Of a DNA stretch of 12,873 nt, positions 6,259-11,868 are shown one piece after another. Made by a program: the position numbers and the translations under genes. The stretch spans positions 1 through 12,873 of the forward strand of contig CATKXA010000020.1 in NCBI GenBank assembly GCA_949840475.1. The letters run 5' to 3'. A model generated the notes under the pieces. The model saw only the letters and a program-made list of their open reading frames with translations. It searched no databases and had not been told where the DNA came from. Position 1 is the stretch's first letter. Each line of letters opens with the position of its first letter. This stretch comes from an uncultured Thermoanaerobacterales bacterium. GTDB taxonomy: Bacteria; Bacillota; Clostridia; Christensenellales; UBA1242.

Positions 6259-8328
6259 TTAGTTTTTACGTTCGCCGATAATTTTCTCGGTAACGTTTCT
6301 AGGTACTTCAGCATAGTGTGAAGGTTCCATGTTATAATCTCCAAGTCCTTGAGTCTTACTACGAAGGTCAGATACATAACCGAACATTTCAGACATAGGG
6401 ATTTGTGCGTTTATAACTTGACTTCCCGCACTAGAAGTTGTACCTAACAAATTACCACGACGTTTTGAAACATCACCCATTACATCACCAAGATATTGGT
6501 CTGGAACAGTGATTTCAACGCTCATGATAGGTTCAAGAAGGACTGAGTCGCCTTTCTTGAATGCGTCTTTGAATGCCATAGAACCAGCAATCTTGAACGC
6601 CATTTCTGATGAGTCGACTTCATGGTATGAACCATCAAGCAAAGTTGCTCTAAAGTCTACAGTTTCATATCCAGCAATTACACCGCTTTTTGCAGCTTCT
6701 TGAATTCCTTTATCAACAGCAGGGACATATTCTCTTGGAACTGATCCACCAACTGTTTTATCAATGAATTCATAACCTGCACCTGGCTCGCGTGGCTCGA
6801 ACTCTACGATACAGTGACCGTATTGACCTTTACCACCTGATTGCTTGATATATTTCCCTTCAGATGTAACTTTCTTTTTCAAAGTTTCGCGGTAAGCAAC
6901 TTGAGGTGCACCAACATTACATTCAACTTTGTATTCACGTTTCATACGGTCTACAATGATGTCTAGGTGCAACTCGCCCATACCAGAAATGATAGTTTGA
7001 CCAGTTTCAGTGTTTGTTTCACGTCTGAAGCTTGGGTCTTCCTCTGCAAGTTTTGCAAGAGCGTTTGCCATCTTTTCTTGGTCAGCCTTTGTTTTAGGTT
7101 CAACCGCAACAGATATAACTGGTTCTGGGAAATCCATAGCTTCCAAGATGATTGGATGTTTCTCATCACAAAGTGTGTCGCCAGTGACAGTGTCTTTAAG
7201 ACCAACAATCGCAACAATATCGCCAGCGTATGCTTCTTGTTCCTCAGTTCTTGAGTTAGCGTGCATTCTAACAAGTCTACCAACTCTTTCTCTTGATTGT
7301 TTATTTGAGTTATAAACATAAGAACCTGAAGTAAGTTTACCGCTATAAATTCTAAAGAATGTTAAAGTACCAAATGGGTCTTTTGCAATTTTGAATGCTA
7401 AGCCTGCAAGTGGTTCGCTATCAGCTGTTTTACGATGAGCTTCGTTACCACTCATATCAACACCTTTAACGTCTTCAATATCGATAGGGCTTGGCAAATA
7501 GTCAATAACTGCATCTAGAAGTTTTTGAACACCCTTATTTCTAAGTGATGAACCACAAAGAATTGGAGTGATAACTAGTTCTAGTGTTGCTTTTCTTAAT
7601 GCACTCTTAATTTCTGCAGTAGTGAACTTTTCTCCACCAAAGAATTTTTCAAGTAATGCATCGTCAGTTTCAGCTATTGCTTCAACCATTTCATTACGAT
7701 ATTTTTCAGCAGTTTCCTTCATGTCTGCAGGGATATCTCTTATTTCCATTTTTTCGCCTTTATCATCAAGATAATAAACAGCGTTCATTTCAACAAGGTC
7801 GATAATTCCTTCAAAACTTTCTGCTCTTCCGATTGGAAGTTGAATAGGTACAGCATTTGCTTTTAGTTTTTCTCTAATAGAGGTAACAACGTTATAAAAG
7901 TCTGCACCCATGTTGTCCATTTTATTAACGAAAGCAATTCTTGGAACATGATATTTGTTGGCTTGGTTCCACACCTTACGAGATTGTGCTTGAACACCCT
8001 CTTTTGCTGTGAAAACTTCAATAGCACCATCAAGAACCTTAAGGCTTCTCTCAACTTCGATAGTAAAGTCTACGTGACCTGGGGTATCAATGATGTTGAT
8101 CTTATAATCTCTCCATTTAGTGGTGGTTGCAGCAGATGTGATAGTTATACCACGCTCTTGCTCTTGAGCCATCCAGTCCATGGTAGCTTGACCATCATGC
8201 ACTTCACCAATCTTGTGACTTTTACCAGTATAGTACAAAATACGTTCAGTAGTTGTAGTTTTACCAGCATCGATATGAGCCATGATACCAATGTTTCTCA
8301 TTTTGCTTAATTCGTAGTCTCTTGGCAT
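6259..8328 (-). CDS. fusA: Translation elongation factor G
   Basis: 689-aa ribosomal translocase GTPase, close to the family's usual size (about 690-704). G motifs are AHIDAGKTTTT (17-27), RGIT (59-62), DTPGH (81-85) and NKMD (135-138). Later domains are recognisable from GSSLRNKGVQ, GMGELHLDI (domain III) and the domain IV loop SGGKGQYGHC. The start is set by AGGAG a few bases upstream of the ATG at 8328. Unlike the compact rpsL-rpsG pair, it is separated from rpsG by 518 bp that carry two hairpin repeats and a plausible own promoter. This suggests that fusA-tuf is at least partly uncoupled from rpsL-rpsG. Nothing marks it as the fusidic-acid-resistance type paralogue. Confidence 0.99.
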   Translation of the reverse strand: MPRDYELSKMRNIGIMAHIDAGKTTTTERILYYTGKSHKIGEVHDGQATMDWMAQEQERGITITSAATTTKWRDYKINIIDTPGHVDFTIEVERSLKVLDGAIEVFTAKEGVQAQSRKVWNQANKYHVPRIAFVNKMDNMGADFYNVVTSIREKLKANAVPIQLPIGRAESFEGIIDLVEMNAVYYLDDKGEKMEIRDIPADMKETAEKYRNEMVEAIAETDDALLEKFFGGEKFTTAEIKSALRKATLELVITPILCGSSLRNKGVQKLLDAVIDYLPSPIDIEDVKGVDMSGNEAHRKTADSEPLAGLAFKIAKDPFGTLTFFRIYSGKLTSGSYVYNSNKQSRERVGRLVRMHANSRTEEQEAYAGDIVAIVGLKDTVTGDTLCDEKHPIILEAMDFPEPVISVAVEPKTKADQEKMANALAKLAEEDPSFRRETNTETGQTIISGMGELHLDIIVDRMKREYKVECNVGAPQVAYRETLKKKVTSEGKYIKQSGGKGQYGHCIVEFEPREPGAGYEFIDKTVGGSVPREYVPAVDKGIQEAAKSGVIAGYETVDFRATLLDGSYHEVDSSEMAFKIAGSMAFKDAFKKGDSVLLEPIMSVEITVPDQYLGDVMGDVSKRRGNLLGTTSSAGSQVINAQIPMSEMFGYVSDLRSKTQGLGDYNMEPSHYAEVPRNVTEKIIGERKN

Positions 8329-8414
8329 AATATTCTCCTAATTTAGTTTAGCTACATTTAATATTTTATTACATTTTGATTTATTTATCAAATGTTTTGC
8401 TCTAATTTTTAAAA

Positions 8415-8449
8415 TTTCCGCATTTGAATTAACATATAAAATGCGGAAA
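8415..8449 (-). promoter_or_regulatory. Leader hairpin upstream of fusA
   Basis: A perfect 11-bp inverted repeat, TTTCCGCATTT (8415-8425) and AAATGCGGAAA (8439-8449), loop 13 nt. On the minus strand it is followed by TTTTAAAAATT, a poor U-tract. It lies about 86 bp before the fusA start and within the leader if the promoter at 8507-8535 is used. It may be an attenuator, an RNA-stabilising 5' hairpin or a binding site; I cannot tell which. Confidence 0.5.
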
Positions 8450-8506
8450 ATTCTGTTATTTTTATATAAATTATTGACAGCTACAAAAAACTTGAAACCA
8501 ACAATA

Positions 8507-8535
8507 ATATTATTTTACATTTATAGTAATCGCAA
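8507..8535 (-). promoter_or_regulatory. Candidate fusA-tuf promoter
   Basis: On the minus strand TTGCGA (8530-8535), a 17-bp spacer and TAATAT (8507-8512). It would give a leader of about 170 nt containing the hairpin at 8415-8449. In so AT-rich a spacer chance matches are common, so confidence is moderate. Confidence 0.42.
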
Positions 8536-8591
8536 ATAGCGAAACTCTTCTCTTTTACTTAGAGTGAGATTTGTATTTTAAACAAGGCTCG

Positions 8592-8649
8592 ACAAGTAGT
8601 TGCTCGCAGGAGTTTATATTTAATAAATGACTGTGCGCAACTTGCTTGG
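8592..8649. repeat. Dispersed hairpin repeat, copy 4
   Basis: The core CAGGAGTTTAT (8607-8617) pairs with ATAAATGACTG (8623-8633), loop ATTTA, again with G8610.A8630, A8611.G8629 and G8612.T8628. The loop-closing pair is T-A instead of the C-G of copies 1-3. The outer stem differs completely from copies 1-3 (AGTTGC against GCAACT, then CAAG against CTTG) with a mismatch and small bulges. There is no T-tract, so it is not a terminator. Left flank ACAAGGCTCG (8582-8591), right flank GCGAAGCTCGCC (8669-8680). Confidence 0.82.
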
Positions 8650-8753
8650 CAGTAATGCTGTTTAAAGTGCGAAGCTCGCCCATGTTTTTAGAGTATTTTG
8701 TGCTTTAAACACGACCCCGTTTGAGCGTGAAGAGGATGTTTTGCACAAGGCTC

Positions 8754-8810
8754 GAAAATTTTTTTAAGCAGGAGTTTATATATAATAAATGACTGTTTCA
8801 AAAAATTTTC
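8754..8810. repeat. Dispersed hairpin repeat, copy 5 (3' of rpsG)
   Basis: The core CAGGAGTTTAT (8769-8779) pairs with ATAAATGACTG (8785-8795), loop ATATA, with the same tandem G.A mismatch and G.T wobble. The outer stem is GAAAATTTTTT (8754-8764) against AAAAAATTTTC (8800-8810), unlike any other copy but fully complementary. It lies 36 bp after the rpsG stop. Left flank ACAAGGCTCG (8745-8754); right flank AGAAACG (8811-8817) and GCAAAGC (8822-8828). It lacks a terminal T-tract outside the stem. Confidence 0.83.
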
Positions 8811-8846
8811 AGAAACGCCGTGCAAAGCATTCTATTTGCGCTAAAA

Positions 8847-9317
8847 TTACCAGCGGTATGAAGCAAACGCCTTGTTCGCCTCCGCCATTCTATGCACTTC
8901 TTCTTTCTTCTTGAAAGCACCACCAGCTGAGTTGTAAGCGTCCATAAGTTCGTTTGCAAGCTTACCAGCCATAGTTCTATCAGAACGTTTACGAGCATTG
9001 GCAACTAACCAACGAATAGCAAGAGTTTGGCGACGCTCAGCACGGATTTCAATAGGTACTTGATAAGTAGAACCACCAACTCTACGAGCTTTAACTTCCA
9101 AAACTGGCTTTAAGTTTTCCATAACTTGTTCAAACATAGCCATTGGCTCAACACCAAGTTTAGAAGATGCAGTAGTAAATGCTTCATAAACAATATTTTG
9201 AGCTATTGAACGTTTTCCGTCTTGCATAACTTGGTTAACAAGTTTAGTAACAACCTTAGAACCATAAACTGGATCAGGTAAAACATCACGTGCAACAGCA
9301 GCATTTCTTCTTGACAT
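8847..9317 (-). CDS. rpsG: 30S ribosomal protein S7
   Basis: 156 aa, the standard length of bacterial S7, the primary binder of the 3' major domain of 16S rRNA and organiser of the 30S head. The N-terminus MSRRNAAVARDVLPDPVYGS, the LVNQVMQDGKRSIAQNIVY helix, the beta-hairpin region VGGSTYQVPIE, the basic RWLVANARKR and the C-terminal AFASYRW are all typical. AAGGAGG lies about 7 nt before the ATG at 9317, and the gene begins 29 bp after rpsL, so the two form one transcript. Hairpin repeat copy 5 lies directly downstream. Confidence 0.99.
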   Translation of the reverse strand: MSRRNAAVARDVLPDPVYGSKVVTKLVNQVMQDGKRSIAQNIVYEAFTTASSKLGVEPMAMFEQVMENLKPVLEVKARRVGGSTYQVPIEIRAERRQTLAIRWLVANARKRSDRTMAGKLANELMDAYNSAGGAFKKKEEVHRMAEANKAFASYRW

Positions 9318-9346
9318 ATTAATTTCCTCCTTAATTTATTTTAAAA

Positions 9347-9724
9347 TTACTTAGGCCTTTTAGCGCCATATTTACTTCTTGCTTGCTTACGGTCTTTAAC
9401 ACCAGCAGTATCAAGCGTACCACGAATAATATGATAACGCACACCAGGAAGGTCCTTAACACGGCCTCCACGGATAAGAACAACAGAGTGTTCCTGCAAG
9501 TTATGACCAATACCAGGGATATAAACAGTACCTTCCAAGCTATTGCTTAGCTTAACTCTTGCAATTTTACGAAGAGCTGAGTTAGGCTTTTTAGGAGAAG
9601 TAGTTGTTACAGATAAACAAACACCACGTTTTTGAGGACATTCTTCCAAAATTGGTGATTTTGCCTTAACGGATTGTTTTTCTCTACCCTTACCATGTCT
9701 TAATAACTGGTTAATGGTTGGCAT
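9347..9724 (-). CDS. rpsL: 30S ribosomal protein S12
   Basis: 125 aa, the decoding-centre protein of the small subunit. Signature segments are CPQKRGVC (29-36), TTSPKKPNSALRK (41-53), GHNLQEHSVVLIRGGRVKDLPGVRY (73-97, abbreviated here by its known motif) and the end ARSKYGAKRPK. K45-K46 and K90/P93 correspond to the classical streptomycin-resistance positions and carry the ordinary sensitive-type residues; D91 is the site that is beta-methylthiolated in some bacteria. AGGAGG (9732-9737) lies 7 nt before the ATG. It is the first gene of the str cluster here. rpoC and the L7Ae-like gene that often precede it in Firmicutes are replaced by an unrelated hypothetical gene. Confidence 0.99.
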   Translation of the reverse strand: MPTINQLLRHGKGREKQSVKAKSPILEECPQKRGVCLSVTTTSPKKPNSALRKIARVKLSNSLEGTVYIPGIGHNLQEHSVVLIRGGRVKDLPGVRYHIIRGTLDTAGVKDRKQARSKYGAKRPK

Positions 9725-9753
9725 AATTTTACCTCCTACAAAAAATAAAAAAT

Positions 9754-9781
9754 GAACTTTCTCTGCCCCTTGAGGAAATTC
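9754..9781 (-). promoter_or_regulatory. Leader hairpin upstream of rpsL
   Basis: In the roughly 135-nt rpsL leader, GAATTTCCTC pairs with GAGAAAGTTC on the minus strand (one mismatch, one G.U), loop AAGGGGCA. It ends about 17 nt before the AGGAGG. It could contribute to regulation of rpsL translation, but it is short and I know no matching leader family. Confidence 0.35.
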
Positions 9782-9865
9782 TTGGTTATCTTAGCAATTT
9801 TTATGGCACACCACTACCACAAAAAAGGCATAAAAATAGCCAAACATGACATACATGCATTGGTT

Positions 9866-9907
9866 ATTTTAAATGATTTTATCAAACAAGTCAATAGTTT
9901 TAGTCAA
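9866..9907 (-). promoter_or_regulatory. Overlapping tandem promoters of rpsL-rpsG
   Basis: Two sigma-A-like promoters overlap on the minus strand. The proximal one has TTGACT (9889-9894), a 17-bp spacer and TAAAAT (9866-9871). The distal one has TTGACT (9902-9907), a 17-bp spacer and TGATAA (9879-9884). The two TTGACT boxes are 13 bp apart. Start sites would fall near 9859 and 9872, leaving a leader of about 135-150 nt. A strong promoter just after the terminator of the preceding gene fits a ribosomal operon. Confidence 0.75.
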
Positions 9908-9965
9908 CATTTCTCCCTCTTTGGCGATATATTTCACATATTAGAAAAATACAAGACAAAAAGGA

Positions 9966-9992
9966 CAACAAAAAAAGTGACCTCAGCCACTT
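9966..9992 (-). terminator. Terminator of the 170-aa gene
   Basis: AAGTGGC pairs with GTCACTT on the minus strand (one G.U), loop TGAG, followed by TTTTT. The stem begins 2 bp after the stop codon at 9995-9997. Confidence 0.9.
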
Positions 9993-9994
9993 CT

Positions 9995-10507
9995 TTATTT
10001 TAAATTTGTTTTAACAAAACCTATTTTATACTCTATATTTTTTATTTTACCAAGCACTGGAGCATACTCCATTGGAACAGCTTGCTCTATTTTAGCAAGT
10101 ATTGCTTTAGCATCTTTCTTGTTTAAGTTGTAGGTAAAACAGTAGCCAATTTTTTCAATGTCAACTCCAAGAAGAAGCCCGTATTCTTTCAATTTATTAT
10201 ACTCGCACTTGGCTTTATATTCTTCAATAGCAAACATTGCAAGCTCAATATTTTTTTCTTCAATCGGGCCTTTATGTTTGATTAGTTTATAGATACGTTT
10301 TTTAAGCTTTCTAGGAAGCACATTGATAATAGCTTCAAAAGTAAGTTCAGCTTTTTCATCAGTCGCGTCATCAACAACTTTAATAATATAGCTAACGCTT
10401 TCAATGCCGGAAATTTGCTCAGTAAATTCATAGTTAATAAAGCCGTCGTCCACATTAACGACTTCAAAACCAACAGCAGTTGCTAAACTATGCAAGGAAC
10501 TTTTCAT
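9995..10507 (-). CDS. Hypothetical protein, 170 aa
   Basis: Family not recognised. The product is soluble, with no signal peptide or membrane segment. It mixes predicted beta-strands (FEVVNVDDGFINYEF, VSYIIKVVD) with a basic patch (LPRKLKKRIYKLIKHKG, about 74-90) and amphipathic helices. The N-terminal part and the segment around YGLLLGVDIEKIGYCFTYNLN look alike in strand rhythm and may be a distant internal duplication. GGAG lies about 7 nt before the ATG at 10507. It stands between two terminators and so is a single-gene unit, though I find no convincing promoter in the 40 bp upstream; read-through from the preceding operon is possible. Nothing in the context gives a function. Confidence 0.85.
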   Translation of the reverse strand: MKSSLHSLATAVGFEVVNVDDGFINYEFTEQISGIESVSYIIKVVDDATDEKAELTFEAIINVLPRKLKKRIYKLIKHKGPIEEKNIELAMFAIEEYKAKCEYNKLKEYGLLLGVDIEKIGYCFTYNLNKKDAKAILAKIEQAVPMEYAPVLGKIKNIEYKIGFVKTNLK

Positions 10508-10549
10508 AATATCTCCAAGATTATTTTATTACAAATATTTTATAAATAT

Positions 10550-10594
10550 AATAAAGCCGTTAGAAAGTAGCATTTCGCCATTTCCTAACGGCTA
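10550..10594 (-). terminator. Terminator of the HicB-like/211-aa operon
   Basis: On the minus strand AGCCGTTAGGAAA pairs with TTTCTAACGGCT (one bulged base), loop about 14 nt, followed by TTATTATATTT. The stem is strong but the tail is interrupted by A residues. It begins about 6 bp after the stop codon at 10600. Confidence 0.8.
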
Positions 10595-10599
10595 TAAAT

Positions 10600-11235
10600 T
10601 TAATTTTCAGAACCAGGTTCTGGATTACTAGCATTTAAAGCATTTTTCATTCTTTTTTCGCCTAGTTCTCTTTCGATTTGCCCAGCCATTTCTTCAACAA
10701 GCTTAGCAACATTTTCAGCTGTCATACGATAATAAAGCGAGCCACTTCTTTTAAGTTTATCCTCACACAAATGTGAAAATATTTTAACATTTACCCTAGC
10801 CATTTGCAACAACTTTTCAATATTTTCGTCAGTTGTCTTAAAATTATCCATTGATTTTGTATTAGAAGCATCTTCAGCAGCTTTATCTTTAAACTTTTTA
10901 AAGTCAAAAGGCCCAACAAATCTGCTCGTTTCAACAGAAGTGTATTTTTCCTTCATTGAATGAAAAATACTATCTACCAAAGTTGAAGCAGCTGTGCCCT
11001 CTCTACTGCTAAATTCACTCAAGGTTTCGCTTGGGTCTTTATCTATACTATGGCAAAGACTTTTTAGCACATAGAAAACTTCTTCTCTAGACATATTTTT
11101 GTCTGGAATAATAACGCTATTAATTAAGTTTGAAAAATAGAAATAATCAGTATCAAGCTCTTCATGAATACCCATTCCACTCAAAAGTGCTAAGGCAATA
11201 AATTTCTCTTTATCTGTATAATCTAATGTTGACAT
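10600..11235 (-). CDS. Hypothetical protein, 211 aa, coupled to the HicB-like gene
   Basis: Family not recognised. The sequence looks largely alpha-helical and soluble, with no signal peptide or TM segment. A charged middle (DFKKFKDKAAEDASN, about 110-125) separates two helical parts, and the tail (NASNPEPGSEN) looks disordered. The ATG follows the stop codon of the HicB-like gene by a single base, and its GGAGG lies inside the end of that gene, so translation is coupled. That is the position where a partner of the small protein would be expected, yet the product does not resemble HicA: it is far too long and lacks the GSHH-type motif. It could be a new partner or merely an operon neighbour. 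Confidence 0.87.
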   Translation of the reverse strand: MSTLDYTDKEKFIALALLSGMGIHEELDTDYFYFSNLINSVIIPDKNMSREEVFYVLKSLCHSIDKDPSETLSEFSSREGTAASTLVDSIFHSMKEKYTSVETSRFVGPFDFKKFKDKAAEDASNTKSMDNFKTTDENIEKLLQMARVNVKIFSHLCEDKLKRSGSLYYRMTAENVAKLVEEMAGQIERELGEKRMKNALNASNPEPGSEN

Positions 11236-11236
11236 A

Positions 11237-11572
11237 TTAGTCCTCCGCTGTAATTAAGTATTTTTGAAGAAAATTCTTATACTCTTTTTCCCCTTCAGTT
11301 AGCACAATTTCAGCAGCAATTTCAGCATCAGCTAAAAGCACTTTTCTTTTAGGATTTAGCTTTTCAGTATCATTAAAAGTTGTTGGCGGTGCAATTTGAG
11401 AGTCCATTTTTGCCGCAAAATTCAAATAACTTTTAAGATAGTCTTCTGCAAGTAAAAATGCTTCTTCCACTGTATCGCCTGAAGCGGCTATGTCTAAATC
11501 AGGAAAAAGTATAGTGTAAACCTTTTGGTCTTCATCATTAAACAAGATTACCGGATAAACAAATTTCTTCAT
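11237..11572 (-). CDS. HicB-like (UPF0150-type) small protein
   Basis: 111 aa. Residues 5-50 follow the partial RNase H-like fold of HicB antitoxins: YPVILFNDEDQKVYTILFPD, then a GDTVEEAFLLAEDYLKSYL helix, matching the family pattern Y-x-beta...FPDLxx..GDTxEEAxxxAxExL. The rest (about 60-111) holds a short strand and an acidic helix and has no obvious ribbon-helix-helix or helix-turn-helix DNA-binding domain, unlike many HicB proteins. No HicA gene precedes or follows it. AGGAGA lies 7 nt before the ATG at 11572, and a promoter lies just upstream. Many HicB-fold proteins in Clostridia stand alone, so an antitoxin function is only a possibility. Confidence 0.75.
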   Translation of the reverse strand: MKKFVYPVILFNDEDQKVYTILFPDLDIAASGDTVEEAFLLAEDYLKSYLNFAAKMDSQIAPPTTFNDTEKLNPKRKVLLADAEIAAEIVLTEGEKEYKNFLQKYLITAED

Positions 11573-11604
11573 AAACTATCTCCTAAAATATGGATATTAG
11601 TTTT

Positions 11605-11633
11605 ATTTTAACATTTGCCAAGCAATTTGTAAA
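11605..11633 (-). promoter_or_regulatory. Promoter of the HicB-like operon with a small palindrome
   Basis: On the minus strand TTTACA (11628-11633), a 17-bp spacer and TAAAAT (11605-11610); the leader would be about 25 nt. Between the boxes lies the palindrome TTGCTTGGCAA (11615-11625), a possible operator, though its arms are only 4 bp. Confidence 0.6.
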
Positions 11634-11835
11634 ATGATTTTGGCTAGTAATAACTATGAGCCACACTATTTATAAGCAACTTTCTTATGTTTTCTTTGCT
11701 TATGGTTATATATTACCACAATCCCGCCATTTTGTAAATACCCTTTTAAAAACTTTACCTTTAAAAAATCAATATATTTTCAAAACAACAAAATCACTTT
11801 ATTTACAAACTTCGACAAAATTAAAACACAACAAA

Positions 11836-11858
11836 AAATGGAGCATTCCGCTCCATTT
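11836..11858 (-). terminator. Terminator of the beta-strand-repeat gene
   Basis: A perfect 9-bp stem, AAATGGAGC (11836-11844) and GCTCCATTT (11850-11858), loop of 5. On the minus strand it is followed by TTTGTTGTG. It begins 10 bp after the stop codon at 11869-11871. The rest of the spacer 11573-11835 holds only the promoter listed above. Confidence 0.9.
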
Positions 11859-11868
11859 AATTTTTTGT

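Larger units (their letters stand above)
8329..8846. other. 518-bp rpsG-fusA spacer
   Basis: Unusually long for an str operon. From the rpsG side it holds hairpin copies 5 and 4, separated by about 100 bp that include GCGAAGCTCGCC (8669-8680) and a loose inverted repeat around TTTAAA (8660-8672 against 8701-8711). Next come an AT-rich segment, a candidate promoter at 8507-8535 and a leader hairpin at 8415-8449. No coding frame is supported. Confidence 0.7.

Noticed and set aside
8474..8508. Perfect TTGACA on the plus strand in the fusA leader
   Set aside because: The nearest -10-like box is about 23 bp away and no plus-strand gene follows.
8533..8573. Loose inverted repeat CAAAT/ATTTG with ACTCT/AGAGT upstream of the candidate fusA promoter
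   Set aside because: Short arms with unpaired stretches in an AT-rich spacer; not distinguishable from chance.
22..8810. CRISPR array made of the repeated palindromes
   Set aside because: Copies are kilobases apart, imperfect and without regular spacers; no cas genes are present.
22..8810. Integron attC sites, suggested by the AACAAGGC flank and mismatched hairpins
   Set aside because: The GTTRRRY core sites and the paired R boxes are missing, there are no cassettes between copies, and housekeeping genes are interspersed.
9752..10003. Plus-strand frame of 83 codons in the rpsL leader region
   Set aside because: No ribosome binding site, it runs through the rpsL promoters and a terminator, and its product looks like translated spacer.
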